NCBI RefSeq assembly: GCF_001294335.1
Contig: NZ_LGKG01000175.1
Span: forward strand, 1-36,377
DNA: 36,377 nucleotides
DNA from: Streptomyces chattanoogensis
Lineage (GTDB): Bacteria; Actinomycetota; Actinomycetes; Streptomycetales; Streptomycetaceae
Direction of reading: 5' to 3'
The notes under the pieces were generated by a model, which saw only the letters and a list, made by a program, of their open reading frames with translations, was not told where the DNA came from and searched no databases. This document shows positions 27,661 through 35,352 of the stretch, piece after piece. The position numbers and the translations under genes are program-made. Position 1 is the first letter of the stretch. Every line of letters starts with the position of its first letter.

Positions 27661-28617
27661 ATGATTCCGCGTTGCGCCGTACTCGACGACTACCAGGACG
27701 TCGCCCTCTCCATGGCCGACTGGTCCCCTCTGGACGGCGCCGTGGACGTCCGTACGCTGCGCCGGCCCTTCGGCTCCGAGGACGAGGTGGCCGAGGCGAT
27801 CGGCGACTGCGAGATCGTCGTCGCGATGCGCGAGCGCACCCCGTTCCCGGCCTCGCTCCTCGCCCGGCTGCCGCGCCTGCGGCTGCTGATCACCTCCGGG
27901 ATGCGCAACGCCTCCATCGACCTGGCGGCGGCCGCCCGGCACGGCGTCACCGTCTGCGGTACCTCCAGCAACACCGAACCGCCCGTCGAGCTGACCTGGG
28001 CGCTGATCCTCGGCCTGGCCCGCAACGTGGTCACCGAAAGCACCGCCCTGCGCGCGGGCGGCTGGCAGAGCACACTGGGCGCCGATCTGCACGGCCGCCG
28101 GCTGGGCCTGCTCGGCCTGGGCAAGATCGGCACCCGGGTCGCCCGGGTCGGCCAGGCCTTCGGCATGGACGTCGTCGCCTGGAGCCGGAATCTGACGCCG
28201 GAGCGGGCCGCGGAGACCGGCGTGACGGCCACCGCTACCAAGGAAGAGCTCCTGGAGACCAGCGACTTCGTCTCCGTCCATCTCGTCCTCGGCGAGGGCA
28301 CCCGCGGCCTGATCGGCGCCCCGGAACTGCGCCGTATGCGCCGCACCGCCTACCTCGTCAACACCTCCCGGGCCGCCATCGTCGACCAGTCCGCCCTGGT
28401 CGAGGCCCTCCGCGAGGGGCGCATCGCGGGCGCCGGGCTCGATGTCTTCGCGCAGGAACCGCTCCCCGCCGACCACCCGCTGCGCACCCTCCCGAACGTC
28501 CTCGCCCTGCCCCACCTGGGCTATGTCACGCGCCGCAACTACGAGGGGTACTTCCGGGAGGCGGTGGAGAACATCCAGGGGTTCCTGGCGGAGAAGGTGG
28601 TGCGGGAGCTGGCCTGA
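27661..28617 (+). CDS. D-2-hydroxyacid dehydrogenase family protein
   Basis: 318 aa from ATG 27661 behind GGGAGAAA; an in-frame ATG at 27574 lacks a ribosome site and would add low-complexity residues. The NAD-binding Rossmann motif is GLLGLGKIGTRVARVGQAFG (around residues 145-165). The catalytic set is present: Arg in VNTSRAAIVDQSALV, Glu in FAQEPLPADHPL, and His in ALPHLGYVTRRNYEGYF. It should reduce a 2-oxo acid or oxidise a D-2-hydroxy acid; phosphoglycerate, glyoxylate or formate specificity cannot be told. It is divergent from the ADP-ribosylglycohydrolase and followed 68 bases later by a small acidic gene. Confidence 0.93.
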   Translation: MIPRCAVLDDYQDVALSMADWSPLDGAVDVRTLRRPFGSEDEVAEAIGDCEIVVAMRERTPFPASLLARLPRLRLLITSGMRNASIDLAAAARHGVTVCGTSSNTEPPVELTWALILGLARNVVTESTALRAGGWQSTLGADLHGRRLGLLGLGKIGTRVARVGQAFGMDVVAWSRNLTPERAAETGVTATATKEELLETSDFVSVHLVLGEGTRGLIGAPELRRMRRTAYLVNTSRAAIVDQSALVEALREGRIAGAGLDVFAQEPLPADHPLRTLPNVLALPHLGYVTRRNYEGYFREAVENIQGFLAEKVVRELA

Positions 28618-28685
28618 GGCCGACGCGCCCGGCCGCGCTCACCCGTTCGACCATGGCGGCGCCGGATGCTGGGCATGCTTCCCCC

Positions 28686-28940
28686 ATGTCCGAGTACGAG
28701 TGGGATCGCACCACCATGGCCGTCGTCGCCTCCGCGCTCTCCGGCGACAGCGACGGCGCGGTCGAACTCCTGCGGCCGCTCCCCCAGCGCGATGTCTGCC
28801 ATATCGCCGTACGGCTGGCCGCCATGGCCGCCGATGCGCTGATCGTCGCCGCCCAGGACACCGGAGGCGACCGCGAGGAAGCGCTCGCGCAGTGGCAGCA
28901 GTGCATCCTGCAGCACGAGTCGGAGTACGACGGGGACTGA
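28686..28940 (+). CDS. Small acidic protein of unknown function
   Basis: 84 aa from ATG 28686. No family recognised. The sequence (MSEYEWDRTTMAVVASALSGD, then VCHIAVRLAAMAADALIVAAQ and ALAQWQQCILQHESEYDGD) predicts mainly helices, with no signal peptide or membrane segment. The ribosome site is poor; an in-frame ATG at 28653 is an alternative. The length, codon use like its neighbours, and a strong terminator just downstream favour a real gene in the same direction as the dehydrogenase. Confidence 0.6.
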   Translation: MSEYEWDRTTMAVVASALSGDSDGAVELLRPLPQRDVCHIAVRLAAMAADALIVAAQDTGGDREEALAQWQQCILQHESEYDGD

Positions 28941-28952
28941 CCCGGGAGCCAT

Positions 28953-28984
28953 GGGCTGCGGCGTCCGGCCGGTCGCCGCAGCCC
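28953..28984. terminator. Bidirectional terminator between convergent genes
   Basis: Perfect 11-bp stem GGGCTGCGGCG / CGCCGCAGCCC with a 10-base loop, extendable to 14 pairs with one G-U. It lies between the small acidic gene and fbiC. Confidence 0.85.
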
Positions 28985-29007
28985 GTGTGCACCTCGCCGT
29001 CGCGCCC

Positions 29008-31695
29008 CTACGGCTCCACGACCGGCAGCAGCTCCGGCAGATGCCCGTCCGACGCCAGCGCCACGGCCTGCCGCTCCTCGGGAACCGGGCCGTAGGCCGT
29101 CGTGCGCGGTCGCGCCGGGCGGCCCGCGGCGTCGGCGATGGCTATCAGGTCCTGGATGGAGCGGTACGAGCCGTAACTGGAGCCCGCCATCCGGGAGATG
29201 GTCTCCTCCATCAGGGTGCCGCCCAGGTCGTTGGCGCCCGAGCGGAGCATCTCGGCGGCGCCTTCGGTGCCCAGTTTGACCCAGCTGGTCTGGATGTTGG
29301 TGATGTGCGGGTGGAGCAGGATCCGGGCCATCGCCGTGACCGCGCGGTTGTCGCGGGTGGTGGGACCGGGGCGGGCGATGCCGGCCAGGTAGACGGGGGC
29401 GTTGGTGTGGATGAAGGGGAGGGTGACGAATTCCGTGAAGCCGCCCGTCTCCTGCTGGATCCGGGCCAGGAGGCGGAGGTGGCCGAGCCAGTGCCGGGGC
29501 TGGTCGACATGGCCGTACATCATCGTGGACGAGGAGCGGATGCCCAGCTCATGGGCGGTCTTGATGACCTCGACCCAGGTGGCGGTGGGGAGCTTTCCCT
29601 TGGTCAGCACCCAGCGGACCTCGTCGTCGAGGATCTCGGCGGCGGTGCCGGGGATGCTGTCCAGCCCGGCGGCCTTGGCCTCCGCCAGCCACTCGCGGAG
29701 GGACAGTCCCGTGCGGGTGGCGCCGTTGACGACCTCCATCGGGGAGAAGGCATGGACGTGCATGCCGGGGACGCGTTCCTTGACGGCGCGCGCGATGTCG
29801 AAGTACGCCGTGCCGGGCAGATCCGGGTGGATGCCGCCCTGCATGCAGACCTCCACCGCGCCGACGTCCCAGGCCTGTTGGGCGCGGTCGGCGACCTGGG
29901 AGAGGGACAGGGTGTAGGCGTCGGCGTCGGTGCGGCGCTGCGCGAAGGCGCAGAAGCGGCAGCCGGTGTAGCAGACGTTGGTGAAGTTGATGTTCCTGGT
30001 GACGATGTAGGTGACGTCGTCGCCCACGGTGGCGCGGCGCAGATCGTCGGCGATACGGCACAGTGCGTCCAGCGCGGGCCCGTCGGCGTGCAGCAGGGCC
30101 AGCGCCTCGGGGTCGGTGAGCCTGGTGGGGTCGTCCGCGGCCTGGGAGAGGGCCTGCCGTACGTCCGCGTCGATGCGGGACGGCACCATCCCGGGGGCGG
30201 CGGCCTCGCGCAGCGCCTCCCAGTCGCCGTAGACCTCGTCGAAGTCGTCCCGGCGGTCGGAGGTGCGGCCTTCGGTGTCGATGGTGTGGTGCAGGTCCGT
30301 ACGGCCCGAGGCGCTCATCGAGAAGCCCTCGTCGGGCTCCTGCCAGGGGCGGCCCACCACGGGGGCGTCCTCGACGGCCAGGCCCGTCTCCGGGTCGGCG
30401 AGGGCCCGGACGTGCGGCAGCAGCCGGGGGTCGAGCCAGGGCTCGCCGCGCTGGAGGAACTCCGGGTAGATGGGAAGCCGTTCGCGCAGCGCGAAGCCGG
30501 CGGCCGCGCAGCGTTCGGTCAGCTCGTCGATCTGCGGCCAGGGGCGCTCGGGGTTGACGTGGTCGAGGGTCAGCGGGGAGACGCCGCCCCAGTCGTCGAT
30601 CCCGGCGCCGATGAGCAGCTCGTACTCGCCGTCGACCAGGTTGGGCGGTGCCTGGATGCGGGTCGAGGGGCCCATGACGTGCCGGGCCACCGCGATCGTC
30701 GCGGCCAGCTCCTCCAGTTCGGCGTCCGGCATCCCGCGCATCGCCGTGTCCGGCTTGGCGCGGAAGTTCTGCATGATGAGTTCCTGGATGCCGTGGTACG
30801 CGCGCTGGATGCGGCGCAGCGCGAAGAGGGACTCGGCGCGCTCCTCGTAGGTCTCGCCGATCCCGATGAGCAGTCCGGTGGTGAAGGGGACGTTGGAGCG
30901 GCCGGCGTCCTCCAGGACGCGCAGCCGGACGGCGGGTTCCTTGTCGGGCGAGCCGTGGTGCGGGCCGCCGGGCTCGCTCCACAGCCGCTCGGCGGTCGTC
31001 TCCAGCATCATGCCCAGGGACGGCGCCACGGGCTTGAGGCGCTGGAAGTCCGTCCAGGACAGCACCCCGGGGTTGAGGTGCGGCAGCAGCCCGGTCTCCT
31101 CCAGGACGCGGATGGCCATGGCCCGTACGTAGGAGAGCGTGTCGTCGTAGCCGTGCGCCTCCAGCCATTCGCGGGCCTCGGGCCAGCGGTCCTCCGGCTT
31201 GTCGCCGAGCGTGAACAGGGCTTCCTTGCAGCCCAGTTCGGCGCCGCGGCGGGCGATGTCGAGCACCTCGTCGGGCGACATGAACATTCCGTGGCCGGCA
31301 CGGCGCAGCTTGCCGGGGACGGTGACGAAGGTGCAGTAGTGGCATTTGTCGCGGCACAGGCGGGTGAGAGGGATGAACACACCGCGCGAGTACGTGATGA
31401 CTCCGGGGCGCCCCGCGGCCTCCAGGCCCGCGTCCCGCACCCGTGCCGCCGAGGCGCACAGGTCCCGCAGGTCCTCGCCGCGGGCCTGCAGCAGGACCGC
31501 GGCCTCGGCGACGTCCAGTGCCACGCCGTCGCGGGCCCGCTTGAGCGCGCGGCGCATGGCGTTCGCCGTCGGACGGCCCTGGTGGCCGGCGGTGGCGGCG
31601 GTCCCGCCGTCGGTCCCCCGGCCGGGCCCCTGGTCGTGTCGCCGGTCAGATCCCTGGTCAGATCCCCGGTCAGGTCCCTGCGCACTGGAAGTCAT
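29008..31695 (-). CDS. fbiC: FO synthase, fused CofG/CofH (FbiC)
   Basis: 895 aa from ATG 31695 (GGGGG directly before it; a longer in-frame start at 31758 exists). Two radical-SAM modules: the CofG-like half with C114-x3-C118-x2-C121 (CRDKCHYC) and the CofH-like half with C575-x3-C579-x2-C582 (CYTGCRFC). Together they join a tyrosine-derived radical to 5-amino-6-ribitylaminouracil to make FO, the deazaflavin core of coenzyme F420 and of some photolyases. The fusion is the normal actinobacterial form. The N-terminal 45 residues are a Gly/Asp/Gln-rich low-complexity extension built on a 12-bp repeat and are probably dispensable. The likely F420-using LLM oxidoreductase lies 0.8 kb away on the same strand, but VOC and separate hairpins intervene, so one operon is uncertain. 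Confidence 0.97.
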   Translation of the reverse strand: MTSSAQGPDRGSDQGSDRRHDQGPGRGTDGGTAATAGHQGRPTANAMRRALKRARDGVALDVAEAAVLLQARGEDLRDLCASAARVRDAGLEAAGRPGVITYSRGVFIPLTRLCRDKCHYCTFVTVPGKLRRAGHGMFMSPDEVLDIARRGAELGCKEALFTLGDKPEDRWPEAREWLEAHGYDDTLSYVRAMAIRVLEETGLLPHLNPGVLSWTDFQRLKPVAPSLGMMLETTAERLWSEPGGPHHGSPDKEPAVRLRVLEDAGRSNVPFTTGLLIGIGETYEERAESLFALRRIQRAYHGIQELIMQNFRAKPDTAMRGMPDAELEELAATIAVARHVMGPSTRIQAPPNLVDGEYELLIGAGIDDWGGVSPLTLDHVNPERPWPQIDELTERCAAAGFALRERLPIYPEFLQRGEPWLDPRLLPHVRALADPETGLAVEDAPVVGRPWQEPDEGFSMSASGRTDLHHTIDTEGRTSDRRDDFDEVYGDWEALREAAAPGMVPSRIDADVRQALSQAADDPTRLTDPEALALLHADGPALDALCRIADDLRRATVGDDVTYIVTRNINFTNVCYTGCRFCAFAQRRTDADAYTLSLSQVADRAQQAWDVGAVEVCMQGGIHPDLPGTAYFDIARAVKERVPGMHVHAFSPMEVVNGATRTGLSLREWLAEAKAAGLDSIPGTAAEILDDEVRWVLTKGKLPTATWVEVIKTAHELGIRSSSTMMYGHVDQPRHWLGHLRLLARIQQETGGFTEFVTLPFIHTNAPVYLAGIARPGPTTRDNRAVTAMARILLHPHITNIQTSWVKLGTEGAAEMLRSGANDLGGTLMEETISRMAGSSYGSYRSIQDLIAIADAAGRPARPRTTAYGPVPEERQAVALASDGHLPELLPVVEP
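31644..31679 (-). repeat. 12-bp x3 repeat at the N-terminus of fbiC
   Basis: GGTCAGATCCCT, GGTCAGATCCCC and GGTCAGGTCCCT are adjacent (31644, 31656, 31668) and encode GSDQ/GSDR-like tetrapeptides. Confidence 0.85.
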
Positions 31696-31771
31696 CCCCC
31701 GAGCATACGAGCGCCCGCCGACACTGCCGCCGCCGGACGGCCGGCGCGGCTGTGCCACTGATCACGTCAGA

Positions 31772-31786
31772 CGGAGGTGCCCTCCG
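31772..31786 (-). terminator. Small hairpin downstream of the VOC gene
   Basis: CGGAGG-TGC-CCTCCG, 55 bases past the VOC stop on the minus strand and 77 bases before the fbiC start. Weak (3-base loop, no T-run). Confidence 0.35.
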
Positions 31787-31841
31787 CCGGACACGGGGCA
31801 CTTCCCGGCCGCGGCACGGCGCACGCCCCGGCCGGGGACCG

Positions 31842-32243
31842 CTACAGGCTCGCCAGCAGCGCGTCCGAGTATGTCCGGGTCAGGAACTCCATGTTGTGGC
31901 CGTCGGGGTCGTCCAGATACAGGCCACGGCCGCCGTCGTGGGTGTTGATCTCCTGCGCACGGGAGTGCATCGGGTCGGCCCAGTACGGCAGCTCCCGCTT
32001 CGCTATCCGCGCCAGGATCGCGTCGAACTCGTCCTCCGTCACCAGGAACGCATAGTGCGTCGGCACGAGCTCCTTGCCGGCGGGGACATGCTCGGCGTAG
32101 TCGAGGGTCACCCCGTTGTCCATCTTGACGGCGGCGAACGGGCCGTACGCCTTGGGCTCGGGCGCCCCCAGGAGATCGGCCAGGAAACGGGCGGAGGCGA
32201 AACGGTCGGTGCTGTGCACGATCGTGTGGTCGAGGCTGGGCAT
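31842..32243 (-). CDS. VOC (glyoxalase/dioxygenase-fold) family protein
   Basis: 133 aa from ATG 32243; AAGGAG lies 6 bases upstream, while the ATG at 32249 touches it. Two beta-alpha-beta-beta-beta units are visible: DHTIVHSTDRFASARFLADLLG opening the first, and THYAFLVTEDEFDAILARI opening the second, with metal-type residues His5 or 6, Glu/Tyr in VTLDYAEH, His in THYAF, and Glu in DDPDGHNMEFLT at the end. These place it in the glyoxalase / bleomycin-resistance / dioxygenase superfamily, which may bind a metal and a small molecule. Substrate unknown. It lies between the LLM oxidoreductase and fbiC on the same strand, each separated by more than 140 bases. Confidence 0.9.
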   Translation of the reverse strand: MPSLDHTIVHSTDRFASARFLADLLGAPEPKAYGPFAAVKMDNGVTLDYAEHVPAGKELVPTHYAFLVTEDEFDAILARIAKRELPYWADPMHSRAQEINTHDGGRGLYLDDPDGHNMEFLTRTYSDALLASL

Positions 32244-32312
32244 GTGCATCTCCTTGGACCGTTGATCTGCGAATACGGCTCTCACCTTCCACGCTATGAC
32301 CGCCGGGGCGGA

Positions 32313-32341
32313 TGCGGATCGGTCTCCGGTACCGATCCGCA
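32313..32341. terminator. Perfect 11-bp inverted repeat between LLM and VOC genes
   Basis: TGCGGATCGGT (32313-32323) and ACCGATCCGCA (32331-32341) with a 7-base loop. It lies 117 bases past the LLM stop and 70 bases before the VOC start: either terminator or operator. Confidence 0.6.
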
Positions 32342-32413
32342 CCCGGCGGCCGTACACCGCTGGTCCTAGGCAGCCGTCCCGCTCCTCGGGTGCGGGCGCC
32401 CTGCGCCTGGAGC

Positions 32414-32470
32414 GGGTCACAGGCACTGGGGCTGGGTCACAGGTACTGGTCGCCGGGTCACAGGTACTGG
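32414..32470 (-). repeat. 20/21-bp x3 repeat spanning the stop codon of the LLM gene
   Basis: Copies of GGGTCACAGGTACTGG begin at 32414 (one difference), 32434 and 32455. On the coding strand each carries CAGTACCTG-TGA or CAGTGCCTG-TGA. The stop (32458-32460) lies in the first coding-strand copy, and the next TGA, 21 bases on, is in the same frame. Confidence 0.9.
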
Positions 32471-33282
32471 GCGAAGTCGTCCAGCGTCCGCAGCACCTCC
32501 GCCTCCCCGGCCGGCGGCAGTTGCAGCACCACCTCCTGGAGTCCGAGCTCCCGGTAGTGCGCCAGCTTCCCGGGCGTGGGGCGGACCGCGTAGGGCACCA
32601 CCACCGGCTCACCCGCGCGCCCGGCGTCCGCCCAGGTCTGCCGCAGCACCGGAACGGATTCGGTCAGCCCCCGCCCGCCGATCGGCAGCCAGCCGTCCGC
32701 GTAGTCGGCGATCTGCCCGAAGAGCTTGGGCCCGGCCGCCCCGCCGATCAGGGTGCGCGGCGCGCCGTGCGCCGGTTTGGGGTAGGCGAGGGAAGCTCGT
32801 ACGGACCCGAACTCGCCCTTGTAGGCGGTCGGTTCCTCGGCCCACAGCGCCCGCATCAAGGCCACCCGGTCGCGCGTCAGCTCGCGCCGCGTCGACCACT
32901 CCACCCCGTGGTCGGCGGCCTCCTCGACGTTCCAGCCGTAGCCGATGCCGAAGGTGAAACGGCCGCCGGAGAGGTGGTCGAGGGTGGCGATCTGCTTGGC
33001 CAGGACGACCGGATCGTGCTGGGTGACCAGGGTGATGCCGGTACCCAGGGCAAGCCGCTCGGTGACCGCGGCGGCCTGGCCGAGCGCGATGAACGGGTCG
33101 AGGGTGCGGCCGTATTCGCGGGGCAGCGGTTCGCCCATGGGGGCGGGGGTGTCCCGGCTGGCCGGGATGTGGGTGTGCTCGGGCAGGTAGAGCCCGGCGA
33201 ATCCGCGTTGTTCCAGCTCACGGGCCAGCCGGTCGGGCCGGATCGTCTCGTCGGTCAGGAAGATCGTGGTCGCGATCCGCAT
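32458..33282 (-). CDS. LLM-class F420-dependent oxidoreductase
   Basis: 274 aa from ATG 33282; GGAGGG lies 8 bases upstream. Luciferase-like TIM barrel of the F420 type: MRIATTIFLTDETIRPDRLARELEQRGFAGLYLPEHTHIP at the start, LALGTGITLVTQHDPVVLAKQIATLDHLSGGRFTFGIGYGW (typical of the F420-dependent LLM group), and IGGAAGPKLFGQIADYADGWLPIG near residue 190. It should use reduced F420 (or less likely FMN) to reduce or oxidise an unknown substrate; cytoplasmic. fbiC, which makes the F420 precursor, is nearby. Its stop codon lies in a tandem duplication. The upstream gap contains a DnaA-like box and repeats. Confidence 0.92.
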   Translation of the reverse strand: MRIATTIFLTDETIRPDRLARELEQRGFAGLYLPEHTHIPASRDTPAPMGEPLPREYGRTLDPFIALGQAAAVTERLALGTGITLVTQHDPVVLAKQIATLDHLSGGRFTFGIGYGWNVEEAADHGVEWSTRRELTRDRVALMRALWAEEPTAYKGEFGSVRASLAYPKPAHGAPRTLIGGAAGPKLFGQIADYADGWLPIGGRGLTESVPVLRQTWADAGRAGEPVVVPYAVRPTPGKLAHYRELGLQEVVLQLPPAGEAEVLRTLDDFAQYL

Positions 33283-33340
33283 GCTGGGGATCCCTCCGTC
33301 ACGCGTGTGGGTGACCGCATGTTCCCGTACCGCCCGACGG

Positions 33341-33349
33341 TTATCCACA
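33341..33349 (+). promoter_or_regulatory. Perfect DnaA-box-like sequence
   Basis: TTATCCACA, extended to TTATCCACAGG exactly as at 7492. It lies 46 bases before three tandem decamers. Confidence 0.4.
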
Positions 33350-33394
33350 GGCCTTTCCCTGCGTGTCACACCCGCGTACAACAGTTTTCACACG

Positions 33395-33424
33395 GCGATA
33401 CGAAGCGATACGAAGCGATACGCG
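33395..33424. repeat. Iteron-like 10-bp x3 repeat
   Basis: GCGATACGAA, GCGATACGAA and GCGATACGCG are adjacent; a further GCGATACGGC lies at 33466-33475. Confidence 0.9.
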
Positions 33425-33493
33425 GAGAAACGGCGCGCTACGTGACGGTCACGAACCGACACGCAGCGATACGGCAAGCAGCACGGCATCGAC

Positions 33494-33542
33494 AAGCGGC
33501 AAGCAGCAAGCAGCAAGCAGCAAGCAGCAAGCAGCAAGCAGC
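33494..33542. repeat. Heptamer AAGCAGC x7 array
   Basis: One AAGCGGC variant (33494) followed by six perfect AAGCAGC units (33501-33542). It lies 91 bases before the PHP gene start. Confidence 0.95.
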
Positions 33543-33633
33543 ACATCAAGGCAGCGGGTGGCGGCAGTACGCAACGGCAGTACCTGACGGCAGTGGGTAA
33601 AGCGGTGAACGACGAGACGGCACGGGGGCGAGG

Positions 33634-35157
33634 ATGGAACGACGTGAGGTTCTGAGGCTTTCGGCGGTGGCGGGTGCGGCAGGCGCCGTGACGCTCGGCA
33701 CGGTGCGCTTCGCCGACGCGGCGCCCGGGGCCGGACACCCGGACGGGGCGTCCGGCGCGGAGCAGACGCGCAGAGTCACCGGCCATCTGCCCACCGGCGC
33801 ACCGGACTTCGTCTACCTTCCGGTCGAAGTGCCGCACGGTGTACGGGAGATCGCCGTCTCCTACGGCTACGACAGACCCACCGTCCCCGACGGCACGGCC
33901 GGTAACGCCTGCGACATCGGCATCTTCGACGAGCGCGGTACGGACCTCGGCGGCGCCGGGTTCCGCGGCTGGTCGGGCGGGGCCCGTACGGAATTCTTCC
34001 TGCGCGCCGACGACGCCACCCCCGGCTACCTCCCGGGCCCCATCAACGCCGGGACCTGGCATATCGGCCTCGGCCCGTACACCGTCGCACCCCAGGGCCT
34101 GGACTACGACGTCACCATCACCCTCCGGTACGGCGCCCCGGGGCGCACCCCCGACCCGGTCCACCCTCCCGAACGCGCCCGGGGCCGCGGCCGCGCCTGG
34201 TACCGGGGCGACAACCATCTGCACTCCGTCCACTCCGACGGCAAGCGCACACCGGCCGAGATCGCGGCACTGGCCCGCGCCGCCGGGCTGGACTTCATCA
34301 CCACCTCCGAGCACAACACCACCTCGTCGCACCGCGCCTGGGAGGGCCTGTGGGGCGATGACCTGCTGATCCTGACCGGCGAGGAGATCACCACCCGCAA
34401 CGGTCATGTGCTGGCGATGGGCACCGATCCCGGCGTGTTCATCGACTGGCGCTACCGGGCCCGCGACAACGCCTTCGCCAAGTACGCACGCGCCGTCCGC
34501 CGGGCGGGCGGTCTGGTCATCCCGGCACATCCGCACGCCACCTGCATCGGCTGCAACTGGAAGTTCGGCCTGAACGACGCCGATGCGGTGGAGGTCTGGA
34601 ACGGCCCGTACACCCCCGACGACGAGGTCACCCTCGCCGAGTGGGACAACACCCTGGTCGCCCACACCCGCGGCCGCGCCTCCTGGCTGCCGGCCGTCGG
34701 CCACAGCGACGCACACCGCGACCCGGATGTGGTGGGCCTGCCGCAGACCGTCGTACTGGCCGAGGACCTCTCGCGGCGCGCCGTCCAGGACGGCATCCGG
34801 GCGGGCCGGGTCTGGATCGCCGAGTCCTCGAAGATCGACCTCGCCTTCACGGTCACCGGCGAACGCGGCGAACACGCCGGTATCGCCGAACGCCTCGGCA
34901 TCCCCCGCACGGCCAAGGCCACCGCCCGCCTGGAGGTCTCCGGCGCCCCGGGCTGCACGGTCTCCTTCGTCACCGACCAGGGGCGCCTGTTCACCTCCCC
35001 CTTGCCGCCCTCCGGCACGGGCACCGTGACATGGCAGACCACTCCCGATCACGCCGCCTATATACGCGCCGAGGTCCGCCATCCGCCGACCACGCCGGGG
35101 CTTCCGGGGCCCATGGCGGCGATGACCAATCCGGTGTTCCTGGGTCCGGGGAGCTGA
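33634..35157 (+). CDS. CehA/McbA-type PHP-domain metallohydrolase, Tat-exported
   Basis: 507 aa; GGGGGCGAGG directly precedes ATG 33634. The N-terminus is Tat-like (MERREVLRLS, hydrophobic run, then FADA-AP). After a beta-rich region of about 150 residues (where a PPC-like fold is possible), the PHP domain shows all metal-binding motifs: DNHLHSVHSDGKRTPAEIA (HxH), FITTSEHNT, GEEITTRNGHVLAMG, IPAHPHA and VGHSDAHRDPDVVG. This is the CehA/McbA family, named for carbaryl hydrolases but mostly acting as phosphoesterases or related hydrolases. Export via Tat fits a metal-loaded enzyme folded in the cytoplasm. A C-terminal beta domain follows (residues about 400-507). Substrate unknown. Confidence 0.92.
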   Translation: MERREVLRLSAVAGAAGAVTLGTVRFADAAPGAGHPDGASGAEQTRRVTGHLPTGAPDFVYLPVEVPHGVREIAVSYGYDRPTVPDGTAGNACDIGIFDERGTDLGGAGFRGWSGGARTEFFLRADDATPGYLPGPINAGTWHIGLGPYTVAPQGLDYDVTITLRYGAPGRTPDPVHPPERARGRGRAWYRGDNHLHSVHSDGKRTPAEIAALARAAGLDFITTSEHNTTSSHRAWEGLWGDDLLILTGEEITTRNGHVLAMGTDPGVFIDWRYRARDNAFAKYARAVRRAGGLVIPAHPHATCIGCNWKFGLNDADAVEVWNGPYTPDDEVTLAEWDNTLVAHTRGRASWLPAVGHSDAHRDPDVVGLPQTVVLAEDLSRRAVQDGIRAGRVWIAESSKIDLAFTVTGERGEHAGIAERLGIPRTAKATARLEVSGAPGCTVSFVTDQGRLFTSPLPPSGTGTVTWQTTPDHAAYIRAEVRHPPTTPGLPGPMAAMTNPVFLGPGS

Positions 35158-35283
35158 CGGGCTGGGGGACCGAAGGGCTGAGGGGCTGATGACCGGCACC
35201 TGGCAGGGGGACCGAGGAGCGACGGTCCGGGCCTCCATCGGCTCCCCCTCGCCCCTCCCTCGGCCCTCCCTCGCCCCTCGGAA

Positions 35284-35306
35284 TAACCGGAGGATGCCAC
35301 CGGTTA
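35284..35306 (+). promoter_or_regulatory. Inverted repeat TAACCGG-N9-CCGGTTA before the quinone oxidoreductase
   Basis: Perfect 7-bp arms, ending 46 bases before the start codon; a second small palindrome GCAGATCTGC follows at 35313-35322. The position and 23-base size fit an operator for a TetR-, MarR- or HxlR-type repressor; none is encoded nearby in the window. Confidence 0.5.
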
Positions 35307-35352
35307 CGCAGGGCAGATCTGCTCGCGGAACGCCAACCCACAAGGAGTCCCC

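Larger units (their letters stand above)
33283..33633. other. 351-base intergenic region rich in repeats
   Basis: This gap separates the divergent LLM and PHP genes. From left to right it holds a TTATCCACA box (33341), a short T-rich stretch (ACAGTTTTCACACGG), three decamer repeats (33395-33424) with a fourth stray copy at 33466, a heptamer array (33494-33542), and a G-rich ribosome site before the PHP gene. Short ORFs across it are repeat-encoded and not convincing. Confidence 0.8.

Noticed and set aside
28951..31761. 936-codon plus-strand frame opposite fbiC
   Set aside because: Shadow of fbiC, whose two radical-SAM Cys clusters are intact.
33494..33542. Possible CRISPR-like array
   Set aside because: Units are 7 bases with no spacers and there are no cas genes; it is a simple tandem repeat.
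33363..33587. 74-codon ORF with KQQAASS repeats
   Set aside because: Created by the heptamer array; the array is open in several frames and there is no ribosome site or domain.
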